Positions 8,584 to 17,086 of a stretch of DNA of 64,000 nucleotides are shown here, piece after piece. Location of the stretch: the NCBI GenBank assembly GCA_031119475.1, contig JAVHXV010000004.1, forward strand, positions 79,847 through 143,846. Direction: 5' to 3'. A program made the position numbers and the translations under genes. The notes under the pieces were generated by a model that was not told the origin of the DNA, did no database searches, and saw nothing but the letters and a program-made list of their open reading frames with translations. The stretch's first letter is position 1; every line of letters starts with the position of its first letter. The DNA comes from Pedobacter sp. Lineage in GTDB: Bacteria; Bacteroidota; Bacteroidia; Sphingobacteriales; Sphingobacteriaceae.

Positions 8584-10089
8584 TTACATCAATTTTAAGA
8601 TAAACATGACCACACTCCTGAGGCTCACTGCCATAACGATAATGCCAACGGCAACCATAATGGTCTTGGCCGAAATCTTATTCGAAACCCTCGCAGCAAT
8701 GGGCGAAGCCAGTGCACTGCCAATGATCAGGCCTACTACCGCTTCCCAATACCTGCCGCCCAACATGGTAAAAAAAGTAAGTGAACTCAGGGTAGCGATA
8801 AAAAAACGGCTGATCTTTACCGTTCCCAGGGAGAACAAGGGATGACGCCCACCAGCAATTAAGCTCGACAAAACGATAGACCCCCATCCCCCGCCAAAAG
8901 CGGCATCAATAAAGCCCCCAAAAAAACCGAGTGCACCTATCTTTTTTATTTTTTTTGTTTTCCTTTTCCGCTTGATGTTAAATGCCTTGAGCAGGATGAT
9001 CGTGCCTAAGACCAAGGTATAAACGCCGACTACGGGCTTGGTGTATTGGCTATAATGCTCGAGCGAGGAAAGCAGGTACGCTCCAATCACCGCACCGATG
9101 ATGGCGGGGATGATCAAAATCTTGAACAATTTCCAGTTTACGTTCCCCATCCTGTAGTGCATCCAGCCGGCAATCCCATTACTGAGCACTTCTGAAATGT
9201 GGATGGCCATACTTGCCGATGCCGGCGGCAGTCCCATGGCCAACGAAAAGGAAGCTGATGTTACCCCATATGACATGCCAATGGCGCCATCAATCATGGC
9301 AAAAACAAAGCCTGCTCCCAAGAACCAATAAAATAAGGGGTCGATATGAACTAAAAAAGATTGAAATTCAGGCTCTGTATTCCATAAAGTAAATCCGACC
9401 GAAACAATAAATACTACGAAGACCAGCCAGATCAGCCATTTAATATTAGCTTCTAAGAAACTTTTTTTCGGATTAATTAAACTCTCTGTAACCTTATTTA
9501 ATTTTTTAACTTTTGTCGCAAAATCTCCATTCAAATTCTGCCTTAACAAACTCATGTTCTGCAAGGTGACATCGAGCTCATCGGGCAGGTTTTCGTTAAG
9601 GATCTGTTTAAGCCTTTTGGCGATGGTGGGCGATTTTCCATTGGTCGAAATGGCAATCTTAAGGTCTCCCTTCTGCACGATGGAGCCCAAGTAAAAATCA
9701 CATAAGGCTGGCTTATCGGCCACATTGATCAGCAATCCGCGCTGATGCGCTGCTGTTCTGATCTGCTCATTGAGCTCAGCGTTGTTTGACGCCACAAAAA
9801 CAAGATCAACATGGTCTAAATCTGACACGCTGAAACACTTTTGGAAGAGCTGAAGCTTTGGAAATTTACTTTCCAGTTCCAGAATTTCTGGATGGATGGT
9901 TTCTGCCACAAGCTTGACCTCCGCTTCCTGACTATTGTTGACAATCGCGTTCAGTTTTTCCAGCCCAACGTTTCCGCCGCCCACAATCAAGGTACGCAAC
10001 TGGTTCAGCTTGATAAAAACTGGGAACAGCTGGTTGCCTTTTGTTTCTTCCACAAAAGTTTCCTCGTTCTGGTTAGGCAATGGAAGCAT
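8584..10089 (-). CDS. Fusion: siroheme synthase N-domain (precorrin-2 dehydrogenase) + TauE/SafE-type permease
   Basis: Residues about 22-205 match the Met8/CysG-N fold. They contain the VGGGNVGLEK NAD-binding loop (36-45), the NVADKP segment with its conserved Asp (about 125), and ISTNGKSPTIAKRL (147-160). This domain oxidises precorrin-2 to sirohydrochlorin and may insert iron. From about 213 to 501 the protein is hydrophobic with seven to nine predicted membrane spans, matching the TSUP (TauE/SafE) sulfite/sulfate permease family. The start ATG at 10089 overlaps the end of the upstream SUMT gene by 17 nt. The permease half could be the sulfate importer or a sulfite exporter, and no other sulfate transporter is visible in the locus. 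The fusion places cofactor synthesis at the membrane. Confidence 0.9.
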   Translation of the reverse strand: MLPLPNQNEETFVEETKGNQLFPVFIKLNQLRTLIVGGGNVGLEKLNAIVNNSQEAEVKLVAETIHPEILELESKFPKLQLFQKCFSVSDLDHVDLVFVASNNAELNEQIRTAAHQRGLLINVADKPALCDFYLGSIVQKGDLKIAISTNGKSPTIAKRLKQILNENLPDELDVTLQNMSLLRQNLNGDFATKVKKLNKVTESLINPKKSFLEANIKWLIWLVFVVFIVSVGFTLWNTEPEFQSFLVHIDPLFYWFLGAGFVFAMIDGAIGMSYGVTSASFSLAMGLPPASASMAIHISEVLSNGIAGWMHYRMGNVNWKLFKILIIPAIIGAVIGAYLLSSLEHYSQYTKPVVGVYTLVLGTIILLKAFNIKRKRKTKKIKKIGALGFFGGFIDAAFGGGWGSIVLSSLIAGGRHPLFSLGTVKISRFFIATLSSLTFFTMLGGRYWEAVVGLIIGSALASPIAARVSNKISAKTIMVAVGIIVMAVSLRSVVMFILKLM

Positions 10090-10849
10090 AAGGTTTGATC
10101 AAAGATTTAAATGATGGATGAAGGGAAACAACTTCACCAAATATGAGCAGCGCAGGAGCTTGTACCTGTTCTTTTTGAGCCTGCTCGACAATATTTTTTA
10201 CCGTACCAACAATTAACTTTTCATTGGCCGATGAACCGTTCTGAACCACCGCAGCAGGCAGGTCAGCTTTTCCTGCCGCTTTGAACAGCTCCACAATTTC
10301 GGGCAGTTTTTTTAATCCCATCAGAATGACGACGGTAGCGTTTGATGTGGCAGCCTGTGCAATATCTGCCGAAAGTTGGCCTCCGGAAGTAGTGCCCGTA
10401 ATGACCCAGAAGCTTTCGCTCATGCCGCGATGGGTAACTGGGATCTGCTGAAGTCCCGGCACACCAATGGAGCTCGAAATCCCGGGGATTACCGTCACTG
10501 GAACACTGTACGAATCGGCAAAATCCAATTCTTCATAACCCCTCCCAAAAACAAAAGGGTCGCCACCTTTTAGACGCACCACGTGGCCATAGTTAAGGGC
10601 ATAATCGACCATAAGCCGATTGATGGCGTCCTGTTCAAAGGCGTGTTCACCAGATCTTTTCCCTACATAGATTTTAATGGCAGCCGATGGGGCAAAATCC
10701 AACAACGTCTCATCGATGAGCGCATCGTATAAAACTACATCAGCTGTTTGCAAGGCCTTTACCCCTTTCAGCGTAAGCAGATCTGGATCGCCCGGTCCGG
10801 CACCCAACAGCGTAATTTTTGGTATGATTGATAATTTATCTGTATTCAT
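10073..10849 (-). CDS. cobA: Uroporphyrinogen-III C-methyltransferase (SUMT), copy 2
   Basis: This is the second SUMT, 258 aa, clearly similar to copy 1 at 3404 throughout (KITLLGAGPGDPDLLTLKG at the N-terminus, GDPFVFGRGYEE at about 100). It provides precorrin-2 for the dehydrogenase domain of the next gene, with which it overlaps by 17 nt. It begins 1 nt after the sulfite reductase stop. The tight spacing suggests coupled translation of sulfite reductase and its siroheme cofactor enzymes. The two copies differ most at the termini. Confidence 0.95.
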   Translation of the reverse strand: MNTDKLSIIPKITLLGAGPGDPDLLTLKGVKALQTADVVLYDALIDETLLDFAPSAAIKIYVGKRSGEHAFEQDAINRLMVDYALNYGHVVRLKGGDPFVFGRGYEELDFADSYSVPVTVIPGISSSIGVPGLQQIPVTHRGMSESFWVITGTTSGGQLSADIAQAATSNATVVILMGLKKLPEIVELFKAAGKADLPAAVVQNGSSANEKLIVGTVKNIVEQAQKEQVQAPALLIFGEVVSLHPSFKSLIKPYASIA

Positions 10850-10850
10850 G

Positions 10851-12935
10851 TTAAGCTAAGGCCCTAATGGCACTGATCTGATTTAAAAATTGTTTGGCCT
10901 CATTTAAATATTGGCGGGCAAAATCTGCAGCAGGCTCATTTTTATTGATTTGGAGCACCAATTCATTGAATGTGGTCGGCAGGACGATTTCGCCAGTAGA
11001 TACGAACTGGATATCGAATTCCTTGATTACCCCAACCTGTGTACTGCTATTGATCCCTTTATCCAATAACAAGGATTTTGCAGCGCTGACCATTACGCTA
11101 TAGGCATGATAAATGGCATCTGCATAGGCATGATTGGCGAAAGCCTGTTCTGCCCAATTCAGTTTTTCTTCGGCCTCAAACAACAAAGTAGCCACCAGAT
11201 CGATCACAACGCCCGCACATTCGCCTACGCCAATGGCTGTTTCAAAAGTCTCCTCATGGCCCCAATCCACAAACTCTTCGTTTTTGAGGGCGGTAAGATC
11301 TGCCAACGGCTTCAACAGTTGATAAAAATGGTCTTTTCCCTGGCGGTCGTAATACGCATGGAAATTTTCATCGGCCAGGCCATTTGCCTTAAAATCGCCC
11401 AACACCTTGTGCAAAACCTGTGGGGCCCTTTTAGAAGGCACTTTGATTACCCTTTCGGCCACACGGCCAACACCATTTCCTACCGTTCCTCCCCCCAGCA
11501 TCACCTGAACCGCTGGCACGACCTTACCATCGGCCTTGACCGAACTGCCATGAAAACCGATCTCTGCCAGGCCATGCTGTCCGCAACTGTTCATGCAGCC
11601 GCTGATCTTGATCTTGATATTTTTTTCATAGATGAGCTCTGGATAATCTTCATAGATCACTTCTTCCAGTACTTCGGCCAGGGTCATGCTATTGGAAATG
11701 CCTAAATTACAGGTATCCGTACCCGGACAAGTGGTGATATCGGCGAGGCTATCAAATCCGGCATCTGCCAAACCGATTTCGAATAAGGCTTTATACAATG
11801 AAGGGAGGGCATTTTCTGCCACAAATTTTAATAGCAGTCCCTGGTTTTGGGTCACACGGATTTCATCGGCCACAAAAGGTCTGATTGCCGCTACAAAGTC
11901 CCGCGCCTGATCTGTTTTGATATCACCAAGCTGCACCTTGACATATACGCCATAAAAACTTTCCTGTTTTTGCTGGAAGACGTTAGTTGCCAGCCAATGC
12001 TGATAATGGAAAGTATTTTCGATGGATACGGTCGGAAAATCCTGTGTAAATGGATAATTGGGATTTGGCACAGCAGTGCGGTCAACTTTAAACGATTTAA
12101 CTTTGTTCGCTGTTCTTTCTACCGCTACCAGGCGAAGTACTTCTTCAAGTCCAATTTTTTGTACCAAATATTTCAAGCGTGCCTTGTTCCGGTTATTGCG
12201 TTCTCCATGGCGATCAAATACCCGCAGCACCGATTCGGTAAAGGGAATCAGCTGATCTTCCGGAAGAAATTCTTCAATCGGCGCTGCCAAAAATGGTTGG
12301 GCACCCAAACCTCCAGCAAATAAGACCTTGAAGCCGCGTTCACCTTTGGCATTGATTTTTGGGATGAACCCGAGGTCATGGATATAGCTAAAAGCCGAAT
12401 CCTTATCGCTCGATGAAAAGGAAATCTTGAATTTTCTGCCCATTTCCTGACAGATTGGATTGCGCAAGAAATAAGCAAATGTAGCCTGGGCATAGGGAGA
12501 AACGTCAAATGGCTCATCTGGATCGATGCCGGCAGTTGGCGAAGAAGTTACATTGCGGACGGTATTTCCACAGGCCTCCCGCAGCGTAATGTCTTCCTGT
12601 TCCAATTTCGCCCAGAGTTCTGGCGTACGGTCCAAGCTTACATAATGCAATTGAATGTCCTGGCGGGTGGTGAGGTGCAGGTTGCCGCTTCCATATTCAT
12701 CGGCAATATCGGCAATGCGCAAGAGCTGTGTAAAAGTCACTTTTCCAAAGGGCAATTTGATGCGGATCATCTGTACCCCGGGCTGGCGCTGCCCATAGAT
12801 GCCCCTTGCCAGGCGAAGGCTCCTGAACCGTTCTTCATGGATTTTACCAGAACGAAAATCATGGATCTTTCTCTCGAGATCGATAATGTCTTTCGCTACA
12901 ATTGGATTTTCTAATTCTGTTCTAAAACTCTCCAT
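10851..12935 (-). CDS. Ferredoxin-type sulfite reductase hemoprotein with extra C-terminal HEPN-like domain
   Basis: This is a siroheme- and [4Fe-4S]-dependent assimilatory reductase, sulfite to sulfide, of the NirA/Sir family. The paired half-domains span about residues 1-550. The cluster ligands are Cys403 and Cys409 (CPGTDTC) and Cys447 and Cys451 (CMNSC). A nitrite reductase cannot be excluded from sequence alone, but the cys operon context favours sulfite. Residues about 566-694 are not part of the normal enzyme. They form a helix-rich segment rich in Ala and aromatic residues resembling the HEPN fold, without the Rx4-6H RNase motif. It is the first gene of the operon, after a leader of about 275 nt. 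Confidence 0.92.
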   Translation of the reverse strand: MESFRTELENPIVAKDIIDLERKIHDFRSGKIHEERFRSLRLARGIYGQRQPGVQMIRIKLPFGKVTFTQLLRIADIADEYGSGNLHLTTRQDIQLHYVSLDRTPELWAKLEQEDITLREACGNTVRNVTSSPTAGIDPDEPFDVSPYAQATFAYFLRNPICQEMGRKFKISFSSSDKDSAFSYIHDLGFIPKINAKGERGFKVLFAGGLGAQPFLAAPIEEFLPEDQLIPFTESVLRVFDRHGERNNRNKARLKYLVQKIGLEEVLRLVAVERTANKVKSFKVDRTAVPNPNYPFTQDFPTVSIENTFHYQHWLATNVFQQKQESFYGVYVKVQLGDIKTDQARDFVAAIRPFVADEIRVTQNQGLLLKFVAENALPSLYKALFEIGLADAGFDSLADITTCPGTDTCNLGISNSMTLAEVLEEVIYEDYPELIYEKNIKIKISGCMNSCGQHGLAEIGFHGSSVKADGKVVPAVQVMLGGGTVGNGVGRVAERVIKVPSKRAPQVLHKVLGDFKANGLADENFHAYYDRQGKDHFYQLLKPLADLTALKNEEFVDWGHEETFETAIGVGECAGVVIDLVATLLFEAEEKLNWAEQAFANHAYADAIYHAYSVMVSAAKSLLLDKGINSSTQVGVIKEFDIQFVSTGEIVLPTTFNELVLQINKNEPAADFARQYLNEAKQFLNQISAIRALA

Positions 12936-12990
12936 AAAATAGGGTTACAAGGCAGTTATTAATTTATTTGCAGTTTGTAGTTATTAGTTT

Positions 12991-13200
12991 ACAGTTCTGG
13001 ATGCTTAGTATAAATTCCGTAAAAGGATCCTTTTTTAGTTCTTGGTTTTCAGTTGGCAGTTTACAGTTTTGGATGCTTAACATAAATTCTGTAAAAGGAT
13101 CCTTTTTTAGTTCTTAGTTTAGGTTTACTCTGAAACTGCTAACTAAAAACTATCAACTGATAACTAAAAACTGTTAACTGTTAACTATCAACTGATAATT
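12991..13200. repeat. 72-bp direct duplication and TTAACTG words in the sulfite reductase leader
   Basis: The segment 12991-13045 recurs at 13063-13117 with only about five mismatches. Each copy contains the palindrome AAAAGGATCCTTTT. Positions 13118-13200 are filled with AACTAAAAACT / AACTGTTAAC words that can pair among themselves. The whole block lies between the Rrf2 stop and the sulfite reductase start, downstream of the promoter at 13215-13244, so it would be in the 5' untranslated leader. No ORF is seen in this gap. Confidence 0.7.
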
Positions 13201-13214
13201 GTCGTCCAGTCTAG

Positions 13215-13244
13215 CAAATATACAAAGTATATAGATTTAGTAGT
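13215..13244 (-). promoter_or_regulatory. Promoter with cys-type operator for the sulfite reductase operon
   Basis: The minus strand reads ACTACTAAATCTATA (13244-13230), then TATATTTG (13222-13215), a perfect Bacteroidota -7 box. The pair is nearly identical to that upstream of SUMT copy 1 (4231-4263). The conserved 15-mer overlaps where a -33 element would lie, so it could be a repressor or activator site. Confidence 0.65.
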
Positions 13245-13262
13245 TTATTTTTTGAAATTTTT

Positions 13263-13700
13263 TTATTGCAGGAGCGGATTGAACTCTTCCCTTTCGATGA
13301 TGCTGGCGATACTAGTTTCGCTCAAAACCTTCAGCGTAGCGTCTCTAACATCGATAAATGCCTTACGGATACCACAGGTAACTTCATCGTGGCACTCGTC
13401 GCATTTGTGGTAAAATTTTAAGCTGGCACAGGGCACCATGGCAATGGGGCCGTCGGTAATCCGAAGAATATCTACCAAATAAATATCTTTTGGATCTTTG
13501 TTGAGGCTATAGCCGCCACCTGCCCCTTTCTTGCTATAAAGGTAGCCCGCATTACGGAGATCGAGCAAAATCTGTTCAAGAAATTTCTTGGGAATATGCT
13601 CCTCCTCTGCAATGCGCGCAATTTGCATGGGCGGTTGGTCGCGATTTTTTCCTAAAATAACCAATGCTTTGATAGCATACTTCGTTTTCTTCGACAGCAT
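13263..13700 (-). CDS. Rrf2 family transcriptional regulator
   Basis: This 145-aa protein has an N-terminal winged helix (SKKTKYAIKALVILG opening, GGYSLNK wing) typical of Rrf2, the family of IscR, NsrR and CymR. Four cysteines within about 35 residues in the C-terminal half (CASLKFYHKCDECHDEVTC) could bind an Fe-S cluster. The ATG at 13700 is chosen over a TTG three codons upstream. It is encoded immediately upstream of the sulfite reductase operon on the same strand. It is the natural candidate for the regulator of the shared operator, responding to cysteine or Fe-S status. The effector is unknown. Confidence 0.9.
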   Translation of the reverse strand: MLSKKTKYAIKALVILGKNRDQPPMQIARIAEEEHIPKKFLEQILLDLRNAGYLYSKKGAGGGYSLNKDPKDIYLVDILRITDGPIAMVPCASLKFYHKCDECHDEVTCGIRKAFIDVRDATLKVLSETSIASIIEREEFNPLLQ

Positions 13701-13769
13701 ATTGAACAAAAATAATAAAAAGATGGAAGATGTGAAATAGTCTTCAGTCGAGAGCCCAGAGTCGATAGC

Positions 13770-13826
13770 TAGTTTGCAGTTCTTAGTTCATAGTTCACAG
13801 TTCGTAATTCATAGTTCCTAGTTCAA
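13770..13826. repeat. AGTTC-word repeat
   Basis: Five to seven imperfect copies of a 10-bp word (AGTTCTTAGTTCATAGTTCA type) occur between the Rrf2 gene and the aminopeptidase gene. The following 13860-13960 stretch consists of GCGCTT / TTTGCGCT words. Confidence 0.6.
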
Positions 13827-13968
13827 ACATGAGCGAAGGATTTCTAAACAAACATTTACGCCATACTTTTTACGCCTAACACTTTGCGCTTTGCTCTATG
13901 CCCCTTACGTAAAGCGCTTGGCGCTTGGCGCTCTGCTAATTTTCCCTATTTTTTCCGACCTTTGTGCC

Positions 13969-15744
13969 ATGACTTTCAAAGAAAAATTAAGTGCGATCCG
14001 TTTGCAGATGGCTGCCGATGGCGTTGCGGCCTATATCATTCCATCTGCAGATCCGCACATGAGCGAGTATCTACCCGCCCATTACAAATGCATCCCTTTT
14101 GTGACCGGATTTACGGGTTCGGTAAGTACGGTTGTCATTACCCCAGATTTTGCAGGATTATGGACAGACTCGCGATATTTTGAACAGGCCGAAGCACAAT
14201 TAAAGGACAGTGGCTTTGAACTGGTCAAGCTCAAGACACAGGGAATGCCCGAATATATTACTTGGCTGGCCGAAAAACTCCCCAACAAAGCGAGCTTGGC
14301 ATTCGATGAAAGTTTGGTTTCTGTCTTTTTAGGTGAACTTTTACGCCAGCAACTGGCTTTTAAGGGCATCCAGTTCCATCATCATGACTACCTGGGCCCA
14401 ATCTGGGAAAATCGCCCAAAACTGCCTTCAAATCCTGCTTTTTTAATCCCTGAAGCAGTTGTTGGCCAATCGTTACAGGAGAAGTTAAGTGCTGTTCGCC
14501 GGGTTATGGACCGCCAACATGCTACTGCTCACCTGATTTCTTCATTGGATGATATCGCTTGGCTATTCAACCTGCGCGGAGCAGATGTACAGTTCAACCC
14601 TGTGGTATTGGCCTTTGCCCTTATAACTGCCAATCAGTGCACTTTATATCTTCAGCGCAGCAAATTTAGCGAGGAAGATCTCCATACCTTGGCAACAGCC
14701 GATGTCACTGTTTTAGCTTATGATGCGGTGGCACAAGACCTGCAATATTTACCGGCAGAAAGCTCCCTGTTGCTTGATCCGAGAAAAAATTGCCTTGCAC
14801 TTTATCGACTGATCCCTACTTCCGTGATTAAAATATTGGATGCCAATCCTTCAACGGGGTTAAAAGCCAAAAAGAACGCGGTTGAAATTGCCAACACGCG
14901 CAATACCATGATCAAGGACGGCGTAGCCCTGACCAAATTCCTAAAGTGGATTGATGATCAGGTTGGCCAGCAAGAGATTACCGAAATTTCTGCAGCAGCT
15001 CAACTGCGTGCTTTTAGGGCTGAACAGGAAGGATTTATTGGCGAAAGTTTTAACACCATTGCTGCCTATAAGGCCCATGGCGCATTGCCACATTATGGCA
15101 GCACGGCGGAAAGCAATGTCGCGCTTGAAAAAGATGGACTGTTCCTGGTCGATTCTGGCGGACAATATCGATATGGCACCACAGATATCACACGGGTTAT
15201 TCCGTTGGGCAACATTACCGATGAGGAAGCCACCGACTATACCCTGGTCTTAAAAGCCATGATCAACGGCTGTAGGGCACGCTTCCCTAAAGGTACTTGC
15301 GGTTACCAGATCGATGCCATTACAAGAAATTCCATGTGGGAACATGCACTTAACTACGGCCATGGTACTGGACATGGTGTCGGCTTTTTCCTAAACGTGC
15401 ACGAAGGACCGCAGATTTTTAATCCATCTGCCACAACGGTGCCCATTGAGCTGGGCATGATTACGTCCATCGAACCTGGAATCTATCGCCCTGGCAAACA
15501 CGGTATCCGCATCGAAAACCTCGTACTGGCCGTTCCAGATCAATCCAATGCATTCAATGAGTTTTATGCATTTGAAGCACTGACCTTAGCGCCCATCGAT
15601 ACCACTTTGGTGAAGAAAGAACTTCTGGAAAAGGTACAAATTGATTGGTTGAACAACTATCACGAAAATGTTTATGCCAAGCTCAGTCCCTTTCTAGATG
15701 CCGAACATCAACAATTTCTGGCCAAAATGACAACAGCACTGTAG
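13969..15744 (+). CDS. Xaa-Pro aminopeptidase (aminopeptidase P, M24B)
   Basis: This metallopeptidase removes an N-terminal residue before proline. It has two creatinase-like N-terminal domains followed by the pita-bread domain. The metal ligand sets are visible: DSGGQYRYGTTD, the His in HGTGHGVG, the Glu in SIEPGIY and the Glu in RIEN. The ORF is open upstream to 13891, but that stretch consists of the intergenic GCGCTT word repeat. The ATG at 13969 starts the conserved sequence and gives 591 aa, the usual length of this eukaryote-like form. No signal peptide is kept with this start, so it is probably cytosolic. Confidence 0.93.
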   Translation: MTFKEKLSAIRLQMAADGVAAYIIPSADPHMSEYLPAHYKCIPFVTGFTGSVSTVVITPDFAGLWTDSRYFEQAEAQLKDSGFELVKLKTQGMPEYITWLAEKLPNKASLAFDESLVSVFLGELLRQQLAFKGIQFHHHDYLGPIWENRPKLPSNPAFLIPEAVVGQSLQEKLSAVRRVMDRQHATAHLISSLDDIAWLFNLRGADVQFNPVVLAFALITANQCTLYLQRSKFSEEDLHTLATADVTVLAYDAVAQDLQYLPAESSLLLDPRKNCLALYRLIPTSVIKILDANPSTGLKAKKNAVEIANTRNTMIKDGVALTKFLKWIDDQVGQQEITEISAAAQLRAFRAEQEGFIGESFNTIAAYKAHGALPHYGSTAESNVALEKDGLFLVDSGGQYRYGTTDITRVIPLGNITDEEATDYTLVLKAMINGCRARFPKGTCGYQIDAITRNSMWEHALNYGHGTGHGVGFFLNVHEGPQIFNPSATTVPIELGMITSIEPGIYRPGKHGIRIENLVLAVPDQSNAFNEFYAFEALTLAPIDTTLVKKELLEKVQIDWLNNYHENVYAKLSPFLDAEHQQFLAKMTTAL

Positions 15745-16045
15745 GACAACGAGTTGGTTGTTTGGTTGGTTGGTTGTTTGGTTGTTTAGTTGGTTGGATT
15801 GCTAGATCGTTAAACGGTTAGATGGAATGTCACCCTGACCTGTAGAAGGGTAGTCTTCGACAAGCTCAGACTGACACTCATCGATAGGAATACCCTCATA
15901 GACTATGCGTTCTGCGCTATGTTCCATGCCCTTCAACTTTGCTCTTTGTGCCATGGTTGACCTCTGCGCTCTGCACTCTGCTCTTGATACTTGCTACTTG
16001 ATACTTGCTACTTGATACTTGCTACTTGACACTACTTGCTACTGT
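15745..16045. repeat. Composite intergenic repeat: TTGG words, REP pair, CTTGATACTTG words
   Basis: This repeat-filled part of a 477-bp gap has three sections. GGTTGTTT words occupy 15750-15800. A REP-like inverted pair related to the one at the window start lies at 15828-15880. A run of CTTGATACTTGCTA in four tandem copies occupies 15985-16030. The remaining part of the gap (16046-16221) is AT-rich and presumably holds the promoter of the next gene. No ORF is seen. Confidence 0.7.
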
Positions 16046-16221
16046 AACAAAAATGTTGTGTTTTGTGGACACTTTTGATTAATGTCCCATATTTTAAAGA
16101 ATTGTTAATATTACGTAAATCTGTATTTAACTCACTCATGCACAGTATCTAGCGATATCGGGATGCAAATATTCGCGAACGGCATTTTTTTTGTTTTTGT
16201 TAGAATCTAATTCCATTTATC

Positions 16222-16896
16222 ATGAAAACAAAAACTAACAAATTCATTCTCAGTGCTGTATTGGGTACAGCATTGATGGTTTCCATTTCTTCCTGTAAAA
16301 AAGACCGTGACGATATCGGAACATCAGGATCAATTACTTTTGCAAACACTGTTGAAGGGTCGGCTGCACAAGACACGTATGTAGACGATTCCAAAACCAA
16401 TTCTTCGGGCCTGGCCTATGGCAGCGCATCTGGAAATGTAAGTGTGGCAACAGGCAATAGAACCATCGCTTTTAAAAATACCGGAACTGCCACCGCTACG
16501 GCTGCTGGAACAGTTAATGTTGGAGAAAACACTTCTACCACAGTATTTTTGGTTAAAAACACCGATGGTTCATTGGCAATAAGCAGTTATGCCAACGACA
16601 ATGCCTCGGTTAGCGGTAAGGCCAAAGTAAGGTTTATCAATGTTGCGCCATTATTGAGCAGTACTGTCAATGTGCTGACTTCTACAGGAGCCTCCCTGGT
16701 ATCGGCCCTAAGCTTTAAGGTATCGTCTGCTTACCAGACCATTGACGCCAATACGGCACTTAACGTAAATGTTTCGGGCTCTTTGGAAACAACCGCCATT
16801 GCAGGCAGCGAATTCCAGGCCGGAAAAGTGTATACGGTCTGGTTCGACAACAGCACGACTACAAAAGTGAAATACCATGTGATCGTACACAACTAA
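16222..16896 (+). CDS. DUF4397 lipoprotein
   Basis: This 224-aa predicted lipoprotein has a basic, hydrophobic N-terminus and a lipobox ending in Cys at about residue 25 (SISSC). The body shows the two beta-rich halves of DUF4397: a first segment to about residue 115 and a second beginning AKVRFINVAP, a phrase typical of the family. DUF4397 proteins are surface or periplasmic proteins of unknown function, common in Bacteroidota. It is a single transcription unit with its own terminator. Confidence 0.85.
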   Translation: MKTKTNKFILSAVLGTALMVSISSCKKDRDDIGTSGSITFANTVEGSAAQDTYVDDSKTNSSGLAYGSASGNVSVATGNRTIAFKNTGTATATAAGTVNVGENTSTTVFLVKNTDGSLAISSYANDNASVSGKAKVRFINVAPLLSSTVNVLTSTGASLVSALSFKVSSAYQTIDANTALNVNVSGSLETTAIAGSEFQAGKVYTVWFDNSTTTKVKYHVIVHN

Positions 16897-16917
16897 AAAT
16901 GAATGTATCAATTTTGA

Positions 16918-16944
16918 AAGGTGGCCCAAAAAGCCGCCTTTTTT
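16918..16944 (+). terminator. Intrinsic terminator of the DUF4397 gene
   Basis: The stem GGTGGC / GCCGCC with one G-U pair is followed by TTTTTTATTT, 22 nt after the stop codon. Confidence 0.8.
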
Positions 16945-17086
16945 ATTTAAATTTGCCCTGTTCAATCCCCATTGTCACAACAAAACGAGTACCCTCAGCA
17001 TGGTATAGACCAAAATGGTTTGATACTTGCACTTGAACGAATTTTTAGGACCGAACAGTCCAATGATCATATAGGTGACCATTTTA

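Noticed and set aside
13891-13968. N-terminal extension of the aminopeptidase P gene, looking like a signal peptide
   Set aside because: The hydrophobic stretch is encoded by the GCGCTT/TTTGCGCT word repeat. The conserved protein starts at the ATG at 13969.
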